Shown here piece by piece: positions 6,154 through 13,792 of a DNA stretch of 14,278 nucleotides. Each line of letters starts with the position of its first letter. Within the stretch, counting starts at the first letter, position 1. Position numbers and translations under genes: made by a program. Source of the stretch: Sphingomonadales bacterium UBA7473 (lineage in GTDB: Bacteria > Pseudomonadota > Alphaproteobacteria > Sphingomonadales > Sphingomonadaceae); assembly GCA_002478575.1 (NCBI GenBank), contig DLOX01000149.1, forward strand, positions 326 to 14,603, read 5' to 3'. Under the pieces are notes generated by a model. The model made no database searches. It was given only the letters and a program-made list of their open reading frames with translations, and had not been told where the DNA came from.

Positions 6154-7211
6154 TCCGAAAGCAACTTTGCGAGATCGGCCTTCCAGAATTTTGCCCATGT
6201 GTGCGTGCCGTGTCCCTTTGTTTCTGGGCTGGCAGGGATGAGAATGAACTTCGCACGCGGCATTTTCTTCACTTCGCGTTCGGCGATGCCAAGTTCAGGC
6301 GGATTGATGAAATCATCGGCGGAATTGATCCAAAGCACAGGCACGGTGATTTTGGAGAGGTTTGGCGCTGGGTTGTAATTGCGGCTGCTATCATACCAAT
6401 AAATGGCATCATTGGCATCGGTTTTGCGGCCCATTTGATTGGCAAAAGCCGCATCCAGAGCCGCCTCGGCTTGGGTACGTTCAGGATGTTGGGCTTGCAA
6501 TGCGCTGGCATTGGCCCCTGCAATGATCGAGAGATTGGCAACCGTGCGCATCCCTTGTTCCGGCGGCGATGTGTAGTTGCCTTCGCGCCAGGCTGGATCG
6601 GCTTTGATCGCGTCAATCGACATTTTCCGCCACATGCGGTTGCGGCCTGCAATCGTGACAGGCTGGCAAGCAAAGGGCGCAAGCCGCTCTGCCATCCCCG
6701 GATAAGTGGTGCCCCAAACAAAGGCATGCATACAGCCCATGGAGGTTCCAAGGATCAGCTTCAGCCGCTTGATCCCCAATGTCTGTGTGACCAACCGATG
6801 CTGTGCTGTGACCATATCGTCATAGTCATATTTGGGGAATGCCATGCGCATGCCATCGGAGGGCCGCGATGATTTGCCATGCCCGATATTGTCGGGGAGA
6901 ATGATGAAATGCTTGGTGATATCGAGCGGCGCGCCGGGGCCATAAAGCTCATCAGCGAATTGCGGCACAAGGAAGCTGCGCCCCGAACCGCCCGTCCCGT
7001 GGAGGACCATCACCGCGTTATCAATCTCTCCCTTCGCATTGCGACGGGGAGTCCCAAGGGTGGTGTAGTTGATCCGAAGCTCAGGCAGAGTTTCTCCCGA
7101 GACAAAGCGGAAATTCTTGTAGGTCGCCGCCGCCTCTTTGGCCTGATCGGCGTAGTTGGCCCATGCGGGATGAGCAAAGCAGAGAGCGATTATTGTGAGG
7201 ATAGTGCGCAT
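6150..7211 (-). CDS. Exported alpha/beta-fold hydrolase, homoserine O-acetyltransferase-like
   Basis: Alpha/beta-fold enzyme of the MetX-like branch, predicted to work in the periplasm. Residues 1-18 (MRTILTIIALCFAHPAWA) form a signal peptide with an AWA cleavage site. The oxyanion region is VLHGTGGSGRSFL, the strand-end motif is DNIGHGKSSRP, and the nucleophile elbow GTSMG holds Ser157. The other triad members are probably Asp299 or Asp300 (NSADDFINP) and His334 or His337 (KGHGTHTW). Export argues against a role in methionine synthesis, so I give no metX symbol; the substrate is unknown. The start used is the ATG at 7211; in-frame ATG 7232 or GTG 7238 would lengthen the signal by 7 or 9 residues. 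It follows ydbL by 52 bp and overlaps chrA by 4 bp. Confidence 0.85.
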   Translation of the reverse strand: MRTILTIIALCFAHPAWANYADQAKEAAATYKNFRFVSGETLPELRINYTTLGTPRRNAKGEIDNAVMVLHGTGGSGRSFLVPQFADELYGPGAPLDITKHFIILPDNIGHGKSSRPSDGMRMAFPKYDYDDMVTAQHRLVTQTLGIKRLKLILGTSMGCMHAFVWGTTYPGMAERLAPFACQPVTIAGRNRMWRKMSIDAIKADPAWREGNYTSPPEQGMRTVANLSIIAGANASALQAQHPERTQAEAALDAAFANQMGRKTDANDAIYWYDSSRNYNPAPNLSKITVPVLWINSADDFINPPELGIAEREVKKMPRAKFILIPASPETKGHGTHTWAKFWKADLAKLLSE

Positions 7212-7263
7212 GCGGCCCACTCTGTGGCCCATGCGCACTTAGGTCAAGACGGCGGCGCGCGCC

Positions 7264-7662
7264 TTACCCCGCGCAATAGGCAGGCAGCGTAATCGGCGCA
7301 GCGCTCTTTACGCGCCACACGCCATCGGGAAGCTGATAGGCACGACCAGCGGCGACGCGCGTTGCCAGCGTCTGACAGCCAACCGTTGCCGCGACATCCT
7401 TCACCGTTACGCCGCGTTGGGCGGCCAATTGGGTATAGGCCGCACGACGTTTGATGTTGATCGCATCGACTTCACCGCGAAGGGCCGCTGATGCTGTGCC
7501 CTTGATGCCCAAATAGCCATCGGCTTGCTCGCCCACATCCCCATCGGCCAATGCCGTGGAAACAAGGCTGCCTGCCGCTTGCGCATAAGCAGCACCAGCA
7601 AGGCCAAGAACAAGCGCCCCAGCGGTCAGGGCAGTGAGAAGACGGTTACGCTGATGTGTCAT
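7264..7662 (-). CDS. ydbL: YdbL family (DUF1318) periplasmic protein
   Basis: Small exported protein of 132 aa. A signal peptide (residues 1-27, ending AGAAYA) is followed by a DUF1318 domain with the pattern GDVGEQADGYLGIK, then VDAINIKRRAAYTQLAAQRGVTV and a WRVK near the end, which parallels E. coli YdbL. In E. coli YdbL works with YdbH and YnbE, one of three partly redundant routes carrying phospholipid between the membranes; YdbL affects how YdbH and YnbE interact. Two cysteines remain after processing (Cys96 and Cys130, near the C-terminus) and could form a disulfide, which is my inference. Its ATG overlaps the ynbE stop in an ATGA arrangement. Confidence 0.9.
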   Translation of the reverse strand: MTHQRNRLLTALTAGALVLGLAGAAYAQAAGSLVSTALADGDVGEQADGYLGIKGTASAALRGEVDAINIKRRAAYTQLAAQRGVTVKDVAATVGCQTLATRVAAGRAYQLPDGVWRVKSAAPITLPAYCAG

Positions 7663-7895
7663 TTCGGAAATAGCTCCGGGTTATCTGTGATGAGGGCATC
7701 CGCATCCTTTTTGAGACTCAGGACAACCTCTTGTTTGATATTCACGTTCAGGTTGATCTCGATGGGCTTATCAGGGGCCTGAACCTGCACGCACCCTCCA
7801 CATGCCGCAACAGAAGCGGCCATCATCAAGGTTGCGAAGCGTTTCATAGCCCCTGACGTCGCACGAGATCGCGCCTCGGTCAATAACATGTGCAT
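7659..7895 (-). CDS. ynbE: YnbE-like outer-membrane lipoprotein
   Basis: Short lipoprotein whose mature part holds APDKPIEINLNVNIKQEV, close to the core of E. coli YnbE. In E. coli YnbE is an outer-membrane lipoprotein that extends the YdbH beta-groove to form an intermembrane bridge. Two starts compete. The ATG at 7895 forms a TAATG overlap with the ydbH stop and has GGAG 10 nt upstream, giving 78 aa. The ATG at 7847 gives 62 aa, close to the E. coli length, with a conventional lipoprotein signal (MKRFATLMMAASVAAC), but its AGGGG is too close to the ATG. The mature protein is the same either way. The acylated residue is probably the Cys in VAAC; a second Cys follows three residues later. Confidence 0.87.
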   Translation of the reverse strand: MHMLLTEARSRATSGAMKRFATLMMAASVAACGGCVQVQAPDKPIEINLNVNIKQEVVLSLKKDADALITDNPELFPK

Positions 7896-10800
7896 TATGG
7901 CTTAGCTCCACTTTCTAAAGGCTGAACGGGTTTCTTCTCTTCTTTGGGCACCGGTTCCAGCTGAGGGATCATGCGATTGATCAGTACGGATGGATCATTG
8001 AAGGATCGCGCCATTTCAAACAGCTGCCGGAATTTGGCTGTGATTGTGACGTTGAAGATGAAGGGGATATTGTTGAGGCCAGTCACCTTGATCGGGATCG
8101 GGAAGCTTGCCCGCACGCCTTGGATGGGCGCCTGATTGACGCCTGCAAATTTGATCCGCGTAATCACATCGCCATCAATCGCGCCTTCAAGATCAACCGA
8201 TAAACGACTGTATTTAATGGACTTAAGTGCATCAAAGGCAAAGCGGCCCATGGACCCCAAATTCTCGTTCGAGATTTCGCCGACATAAGACAGCGAGCCG
8301 CCGTCTCGGGCGACCAGCCTGCCGCCTTCGATCCGCCCTCCATCTTTGTCGAAGACCATGGGCAATGTGCCATCGAAAGTGCCGGTCGCGGCAACATTCT
8401 CAAATTCCATGGCCGCAATGAAGCGCGCCATATCCAGCCCCTCAACCCGGAACGTAAGACGCCGCTCTGCTGCTTGATTAAGATCAAGCACGGTGGGTTC
8501 AAGAATCAGGAAACCGCCCGCAAAGGGCCATCGCCCGCCATTCACTTGGGCTTTGAGGCCGGGGAGGAGCTGATAGTCAATCTGCCCATTCAGAACCGCG
8601 ACCCCAGGATTGACGCCAGCCAAAGTGATGATCTGATTGGGCTCTGTCGCTATGCCGAGCAGATCAGACAGGCGGATCTCTCCGGCAAGGCCTGTGACCG
8701 GACCAAAGGCCGCCGCCATATCCATGCCCTGTGTGCGGAATGCGCCTGATGACGTCACGCCCTTGGGCGTCCAGTCAATTTGGCCCTTACCCTTCACGGT
8801 TCCAAACACATTGGCGATGACGCCAAGGGTGATCGGGGTCAGCTCTTCGGGTTGGAGTTTTTCGCCGAAGGTCAGCCCCGCAACATCAAGCACGGCCCGG
8901 CCCGTACCGCCGGAAAAGCGATGTTCTATCTCGACAGTGTTGACCATAGTTCCCGTCTTGGGGTGCTTCATACTGCCATTGGCGGTGATCACGCCGTCGG
9001 CAAAGCGCAGAGCAAAATCGTCTGTGATCAAAGGGTTGAAACGATAATCTGTTTGCACGTCTGAGACCGTCATCGCCGCTTTGGTGGTGAAGACATCAGC
9101 CGCATAGGCCCATTCGCCGGAGCCTTCCGTCATCAGCATCGGCACGGGGCCGATCTGACCAGAGGCCCCGCTATAGCGGCCACTTGCCCCTTTGCCCCGA
9201 ACGGTGCCGCTGACGTTGGAAAGCGAAAGCAAGGTCGGCCGCTCCCCCGTACTGAGGCGGACATTGACGCCATCTGCGCCAAAAACTTTGCTGGCCATAT
9301 CATAGCGGGCAGCCTTGAAATCGATATTGAGCGGTGAGGCACCCAAGCGGCCAGCAAGCTGTTCACCCGCCACAGTGACGCTGTTACCGCGCAGACAGAG
9401 GCTGATCTGGCTGGGTAACAAGCTCATCCCTGCCAAGTCCAGCCGATTGAAGCGCGGCGAAAAGCATCCTGACAGCGCTGATTGTCCCGGACGGAGAGAC
9501 AAAGGCACAGCCAATCCCGCGACGCGTCCACCGCCGAGATTGCCATCCACGGTCGCAATCGTGTCGAGTGACAAGCCATTTCGTCCGAGAGCAAAGCGGA
9601 CAGGCGAAAGCGCGACGCGATCCCTGCCGGAGGTTAGCGGAGCCAAGGTGGCGACGCCAGATTGACCATTCATCCGGATTTGGGTGGTTGGAAATCCGCC
9701 GCCCGACAGGTTTGCATTGCCTGCAACGGCATAGCGCCCGCCTGGCCATGTGATGCTGACGTTAGCGTCCGATCCCAAGGAAGCGCCGGACCGGCTTTTC
9801 GCAGATATGGCGGTGAGGCTCAGTTCGCCTTTGCCCTCTCGATGATCAAGCCCAAATGTGGCTGACGCTTCGCTGCCCTGCTGCAAACCATCAATGGCTT
9901 TGGCGAGTGCCTCAGAAATACCCTTCAGGGGTGTACCGTCAATGGACGCAGCACGGATCGGGGCAGATAGTCCTTTTGCCGGAACTATGCGCTTTGCATG
10001 GACCCCACCGCTGGATTCGATAAACAGGCCACTGCCTTCGTTACCCAAAGCAAATTTGGCGTTGCCTTTGATTGGCCCCGCGCCGCCCTGCGCAGCGGCC
10101 AAGCTTTTAGTGTCAAAAACGAACGTCCCTTCAGTGCGCTTCGCCATCCCCTCAAAATCGCCTTGCAGGGAGAGACTATTGGCTTTCAGGCCCGGCATGG
10201 CGAGGGTGGCAACGGTTGCACCAAGCTGCCCCTTCCAACCGGTCAACTCGGGCGTCAGGGATGTATCAACAGCTGCATCAAGACCTGAAAGCCGAACGCC
10301 CTCGCATTGCGCTTCAGGAACGATCAGAGGGCCCTTGAAGATAGTGCGGCCATCCTGGGTACGAACGCCCATGTCTGCAATCACAGAGCGCCCTGAACAA
10401 CCCTTCTGACCCAGAGCTGGCGAGGCCGCGACAACCTCCCCCACAAAGCCACTCTGCAGCGGCCCTTTGCCATTCACCACCGCCCCTATCCTGCCATAGG
10501 GCGTTGCCAAGCTCAACCTCGCATCGGTCAGGGCCACATCCAGATCAGGCCAGCGAAAGGGTTCGCCGGTTGGCTTGGGCAAAAGACCATCAACCGCGCC
10601 AAAGGTAAAACCACCACCCTCTACCAACCGACCGCGCAGCCTGACGCCCCCGGCCCGCACGGCGCGCACCGTCGCGCCGCTCAGGCCAAGGCTCGTATCA
10701 ATCTCGGCCCAATCCGCAGTCAGGTCCGGCCGCGCGGGATCACCGATGACGATATTCGCGATCCGCTGCTTGGACGTGCCGATCCGGGTGATCTCATAAG

Positions 10801-10945
10801 TGGCTGGCACGCCGCGCGCCTTCAGCTCATCATCAATCATCGATTTCGCGATGGGGCTGCGCTGCGCCCAAGCAATCCCGAGCGCGATCAGCGGCAAACC
10901 AATAAAGGCCAGTCCGATCCATACACGCTTGCGACGCCACTCCAT
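7895..10945 (-). CDS. ydbH: YdbH family AsmA-like intermembrane phospholipid transport protein
   Basis: Large inner-membrane-anchored protein of 1016 aa. One membrane span lies at about residues 8-27 (VWIGLAFIGLPLIALGIAWA), followed by a very long periplasmic region rich in alternating hydrophobic beta strands, as in AsmA-like bridge proteins. The C-terminal region (DGTLPMVFDKDGGRIEGG, SLSYVGEISNENLG, then FPIPIKVTGLNNIPFIFNVTI) matches the diagnostic end of the YdbH family. E. coli YdbH, of about 880 aa, moves phospholipids to the outer membrane redundantly with TamB and YhdP. Here the protein is longer than that homologue. A proline- and lysine-rich tail follows. It is the first gene of a ydbH-ynbE-ydbL operon and is divergent from radC, 77 bp away. 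No strong promoter match was seen in that gap. Confidence 0.93.
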   Translation of the reverse strand: MEWRRKRVWIGLAFIGLPLIALGIAWAQRSPIAKSMIDDELKARGVPATYEITRIGTSKQRIANIVIGDPARPDLTADWAEIDTSLGLSGATVRAVRAGGVRLRGRLVEGGGFTFGAVDGLLPKPTGEPFRWPDLDVALTDARLSLATPYGRIGAVVNGKGPLQSGFVGEVVAASPALGQKGCSGRSVIADMGVRTQDGRTIFKGPLIVPEAQCEGVRLSGLDAAVDTSLTPELTGWKGQLGATVATLAMPGLKANSLSLQGDFEGMAKRTEGTFVFDTKSLAAAQGGAGPIKGNAKFALGNEGSGLFIESSGGVHAKRIVPAKGLSAPIRAASIDGTPLKGISEALAKAIDGLQQGSEASATFGLDHREGKGELSLTAISAKSRSGASLGSDANVSITWPGGRYAVAGNANLSGGGFPTTQIRMNGQSGVATLAPLTSGRDRVALSPVRFALGRNGLSLDTIATVDGNLGGGRVAGLAVPLSLRPGQSALSGCFSPRFNRLDLAGMSLLPSQISLCLRGNSVTVAGEQLAGRLGASPLNIDFKAARYDMASKVFGADGVNVRLSTGERPTLLSLSNVSGTVRGKGASGRYSGASGQIGPVPMLMTEGSGEWAYAADVFTTKAAMTVSDVQTDYRFNPLITDDFALRFADGVITANGSMKHPKTGTMVNTVEIEHRFSGGTGRAVLDVAGLTFGEKLQPEELTPITLGVIANVFGTVKGKGQIDWTPKGVTSSGAFRTQGMDMAAAFGPVTGLAGEIRLSDLLGIATEPNQIITLAGVNPGVAVLNGQIDYQLLPGLKAQVNGGRWPFAGGFLILEPTVLDLNQAAERRLTFRVEGLDMARFIAAMEFENVAATGTFDGTLPMVFDKDGGRIEGGRLVARDGGSLSYVGEISNENLGSMGRFAFDALKSIKYSRLSVDLEGAIDGDVITRIKFAGVNQAPIQGVRASFPIPIKVTGLNNIPFIFNVTITAKFRQLFEMARSFNDPSVLINRMIPQLEPVPKEEKKPVQPLESGAKP

Positions 10946-11022
10946 CAGCGCACAAAACTCTCTTTGCCGCGAATGTTCAAGCTGAATTGCGCCGAAGCGC
11001 CCGAAGCATTAGCGTAATCCAT

Positions 11023-11706
11023 ATGAAAGAAGCGACATCCGACACCAGCGGCCACCGCGCCCGGCTGCGCCAGCGGCTCATCGAAAATGGCGGTGAAGCG
11101 TTGATGGATCATGAGCTGATTGAATTTCTTTTGATGCTGGCCATTCCGCGCGTTGATACCAAACCCTTGGCAAAACGATTGCTGAACGAATTTGGGGGCA
11201 TAGGCGGCCTGCTGACCGCCGATGCCGAAGCGATCATGCGAACGGAAGGCGCTGGGGAAAGTGCTGCCGCTGCCCTCAAAATCGTCCAAGCCGCCGCGCT
11301 CCGCATGCTCCGTGATCCCGTGAAGCAACAGCCCATCCTTGCCAGTTGGCAAGCTGTGCTTGATTATCTCCGCGCTGATATGGCCCATATGACGACCGAG
11401 CGCGTGCGCGTGATCCACTTGAACGCCCGCAATATGCTGATCCGCGATGAAGTGATGGCGGAAGGCTCTATCGATCAAGCCGTCATTCATGTCCGCGAGG
11501 TTATCCGCCGCGCCATTGATCTGGGGAGCGCCTCCATCATCCTTGTCCACAATCATCCATCCGGCGATCCACAGCCCAGCCGCGCCGACATTGCGCTGAC
11601 CCGCGACATTGCTGAGGCGGGGCGAAAGCTGGGCATCGCCGTGCATGATCACATCATCATCGGAGCCGAGGGGCATAGTTCAATGCGCGGAATGGGATTG
11701 CTGTGA
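11023..11706 (+). CDS. radC: RadC family JAB-domain protein
   Basis: RadC/UPF0758 protein of 227 aa, the usual family length. The N-terminal part (GHRARLRQRL, then DHELIEFLLMLAIPRVDTKPLA) carries the helix-hairpin-helix-like region. The C-terminal JAB/MPN domain has the JAMM metal motif VHNHPSGDPQPSRAD, with His176, His178 and Asp189, and an upstream conserved Glu (VREVIRRA). The original assignment of RadC to DNA repair in E. coli was withdrawn and its role remains unclear; a metal-dependent hydrolase is predicted. The start used is the ATG at 11023; an in-frame TTG at 10987 would add 12 residues with no ribosome-binding site. Its stop overlaps the next gene's ATG by one base (TGATG). Confidence 0.95.
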   Translation: MKEATSDTSGHRARLRQRLIENGGEALMDHELIEFLLMLAIPRVDTKPLAKRLLNEFGGIGGLLTADAEAIMRTEGAGESAAAALKIVQAAALRMLRDPVKQQPILASWQAVLDYLRADMAHMTTERVRVIHLNARNMLIRDEVMAEGSIDQAVIHVREVIRRAIDLGSASIILVHNHPSGDPQPSRADIALTRDIAEAGRKLGIAVHDHIIIGAEGHSSMRGMGLL

Positions 11707-12308
11707 TGGATATGAACCGACGTCTCTTTGTCGCGGGCAGCATGGGCTTATTGGCCACGCCGGCCATTCCCCGTCCGCCCAAGAAAGCCTCAGACCGGCT
11801 CATTGAAGCTGCGCAACGCCAAGTGGGGGTAACGCGGAGCTATGACCCTGCCTATACGCGCCTCGCCTTTCCGAATGGCGACGTACCGCGCGCCAAAGGT
11901 GTTTGCACCGATGTCGTCATCCGCGCCTACCGCGATGCTTTCGGGATTGATCTTCAGGCGTTGGTGAATGCCGATATGAAGGCCGCTTTCTCCGCCTATC
12001 CCAAACGCTGGGGTCTCAGATCAACAGACCGCAATATTGATCATCGCCGCGTGCCCAATCTGCAAACCTTCCTCAAACGGCAAGGCGCTCAGTTGGCAAT
12101 CCCAGAAGATGGCCGCTTTTGGAAACCGGGCGACATTTTCACGAGCCTGGTCGGCGGCAATTTGCCGCATATCGGCATTGTCTCCTTCAATCGGTCTATT
12201 GATGGAAAGCCCCTGATCATCCACAATATCGGCAGTGGCGCGCGCGAAGAAAATGCGCTTTTCGATCATAAACTCACCGGGCGATATCGCTGGAAAGTGG
12301 AGGCTTAA
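11706..12308 (+). CDS. DUF1287 domain protein with twin-arginine-like signal
   Basis: Exported protein of 200 aa in the DUF1287 family, which includes E. coli YijF. The family looks like a papain/NlpC-P60-type fold: GVCTDVVIRAYR places a candidate catalytic Cys67 at a helix start, and LPHIGIVS (His155) and IIHNIGSG (His173) supply candidate histidines. NIDHRRVPNL near 110-119 is a family hallmark. The N-terminus MDMNRRLFVAGSMGLLATPA has paired arginines just before a short hydrophobic stretch, suggesting Tat or Sec export. The ATG at 11706 shares one base with the radC stop and has GGGA 8 nt upstream. Substrate and reaction are unknown; cell-wall peptide or amide cleavage is a fold-based guess. 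Confidence 0.88.
   Translation: MDMNRRLFVAGSMGLLATPAIPRPPKKASDRLIEAAQRQVGVTRSYDPAYTRLAFPNGDVPRAKGVCTDVVIRAYRDAFGIDLQALVNADMKAAFSAYPKRWGLRSTDRNIDHRRVPNLQTFLKRQGAQLAIPEDGRFWKPGDIFTSLVGGNLPHIGIVSFNRSIDGKPLIIHNIGSGAREENALFDHKLTGRYRWKVEA
12299..12303 (+). promoter_or_regulatory. Ribosome-binding site deciding a GTG start
   Basis: GGAGG lies inside the last codons of the DUF1287 gene, 5 nt before a GTG that follows directly on that gene's TAA. It supports GTG 12309 as the methyltransferase start over the internal ATG at 12333. Confidence 0.6.
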
Positions 12309-13451
12309 GTGGACGGCCAGTTAAACCATGTGATGGTGCCCAAGGCAAAGCAGGACGAAGCCGCGCGGCAAGCCTTTGTCGGGGCCTTGCGAAAACATAT
12401 GCAAGGCTCGCTCACCCCCGGCAACCAAGCCGTTTATCATGAGCGGATCAAGCCAGCCTTTGTCGAAGCCCATGGTCGTGAGCCTGCCAACCGCCAAGAT
12501 GTCGCCAGCGTGATGAAGGCAGATCCTTATTATCAGTTCTGGTCCGCGTTGCAGCGCGTCTCCCAACAAGCGATTTGGGACAGCGTGACGGATGTGATCG
12601 AGCATGACGGGGATCGGTTGAATGCCGAAGCTGACATGCTTGCGACCAAAAAGCCTGCCGGTGGATCGCTTAGTCTCAACCCGAATCTTGCCATGCCCAG
12701 CTATGTCACTGCTGCGGACATTCACTTGATGCCCGGCAGCTATGTGGGCGATGGCAATGCGGAGATGCGCCAGGGCTCGCTTTATGATCGCGGGCTTTAT
12801 CTTTACATTGGCGGCCAATGCGGCCCGGAAAATGATGGCCTGTCTTATATGTTGAACGGCGCGATCAAAGCGCGGTTTCCAGACTTTGCGCCGAAGCGCA
12901 TCCTTGATGTAGGCTGCACGATTGGCAATTCGACTACGCCTTGGAAGAAGCTTTATCCCGACGCTGAGGTGATTGGAATCGATGTCTCGGAAACGATGCT
13001 GCGCTATGCCCATGCGCGTGCCGAAGGTTTGGGCGTGCCGGTAAACTTCGTGCAAACCAATGCCGAGTTTACTGAATTTGAAGCAGGCAGTTTTGATCTG
13101 GTTGCCTCGTGCCTCCTCCTTCATGAAACATCGGCCAGCGCTTTGCCGCGTATCTTGGCAGAATGTCGCCGCTTGCTTCGTCCGGGCGGACTGATGGCGC
13201 ATCTCGATGTGCCACAAGTGCTTGGGCTTTCGCCTATCCAAGCCTTCCTCACCAGTTGGGAAGAAGAGAATAATAATGAGAATTTCGCCCATTTGATCCG
13301 GGAGATGGATTTACCCGCCGTGGCGCGGGAAGCCGGCTGGCCAGCGGAGGCGATTAGCCAGCCCAATATCCCAATGGCAGGCGCAGTTGATGTGCGAAAC
13401 TATGACGCGTCCCGGCAATTGGCCTGGACCTTCCTGTTGGGAACCGCATGA
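12309..13451 (+). CDS. Class I SAM-dependent methyltransferase with long N-terminal region
   Basis: Cytoplasmic protein of 380 aa. The C-terminal half is a Rossmann-fold methyltransferase: motif I is ILDVGCTIGNSTTPW (about 198-212; a variant of the GxGxG loop with Cys and Thr), the acidic ribose-binding residue is Asp225 in VIGIDVSETML, and motif IV lies in FDLVASCLLLHE (262-272), followed by RRLLRPGGLMAHLD. The first 190 residues show no motif I recognise; they are mainly helical at first, then NLAMPSYVTAADIHLMPGSY and YDRGLYLYIGGQCGPENDGL, which may form the substrate pocket. The start is GTG 12309, directly after the DUF1287 stop. Its end overlaps the next gene as ATGA, implying a linked function. 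Substrate unknown. Confidence 0.87.
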   Translation: MDGQLNHVMVPKAKQDEAARQAFVGALRKHMQGSLTPGNQAVYHERIKPAFVEAHGREPANRQDVASVMKADPYYQFWSALQRVSQQAIWDSVTDVIEHDGDRLNAEADMLATKKPAGGSLSLNPNLAMPSYVTAADIHLMPGSYVGDGNAEMRQGSLYDRGLYLYIGGQCGPENDGLSYMLNGAIKARFPDFAPKRILDVGCTIGNSTTPWKKLYPDAEVIGIDVSETMLRYAHARAEGLGVPVNFVQTNAEFTEFEAGSFDLVASCLLLHETSASALPRILAECRRLLRPGGLMAHLDVPQVLGLSPIQAFLTSWEEENNNENFAHLIREMDLPAVAREAGWPAEAISQPNIPMAGAVDVRNYDASRQLAWTFLLGTA

Positions 13452-13789
13452 ACAGCCACCGCACGCCCAAAGGCATCAAGCCCCGCTATTTCGCTGACCC
13501 TGCAACCGACAAGCTCCTCCAAATGGTCATCACCTTGGCAGGGGAGCTTTCCGTGACGCGGGACAGGCTTGATCTGGTCGAGCGGCTGGCGACCAAGACC
13601 GGTGCCTTTGATCGAGCAGCCATTGAGACGCTTAAGCTAACCGAAGCCGACCAAGCCGAACGCGAAGCCGCCCGCGCTGATTTCGTCGCGCGCGTGCTTC
13701 GCGTGCTTGATCAAGATTTGGAAGAAATCACCAATCCCGGAGCACGGGGTTTTGAAGAGTTGGTTGAAGAATTGGGCCGGAAGGACTGA
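13448..13789 (+). CDS. Small soluble protein of unknown function, coupled to the methyltransferase
   Basis: I recognise no characterised family in this 113-residue protein. It has no signal peptide or membrane span. The N-terminal part (KGIKPRYFADPATDKLLQMV) is followed by a charged helical stretch, LAGELSVTRDRLDLVERL, that could form a coiled coil, and then acidic helices to the end (DQDLEEITN, then FEELVEELGRKD). Its ATG overlaps the methyltransferase stop by 4 bp (ATGA), so equal and coupled translation is likely and it may be a subunit or partner of that enzyme. That is inference from arrangement only. It is the last gene of the radC set. Confidence 0.82.
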   Translation: MNSHRTPKGIKPRYFADPATDKLLQMVITLAGELSVTRDRLDLVERLATKTGAFDRAAIETLKLTEADQAEREAARADFVARVLRVLDQDLEEITNPGARGFEELVEELGRKD

Positions 13790-13792
13790 CGC

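Noticed and set aside
6150..7211. Naming the alpha/beta hydrolase metX (homoserine O-acetyltransferase)
   Set aside because: The fold and nucleophile elbow fit that branch, but a clear signal peptide places it outside the cytoplasm, where methionine synthesis does not occur.
7254..7263. Perfect 10-bp palindrome GGCGCGCGCC directly after the ydbL stop as a terminator
   Set aside because: It has no loop and no following T-run on the transcribed strand, and the hydrolase gene follows closely in the same direction.
10946..11022. Divergent promoters between ydbH and radC
   Set aside because: Promoters are expected here, but no pair of hexamers on either strand matched consensus well enough to place one.
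10945..11676. Minus-strand open frame of about 243 codons
   Set aside because: Antisense to radC over almost its whole length. RadC has its complete JAMM motif, and the opposing frame has no recognisable features.
12321..13292. Minus-strand open frame of about 323 codons
   Set aside because: Antisense to the methyltransferase, whose motifs are clear. The opposing product is Arg-, His- and Ile-rich without domain structure.
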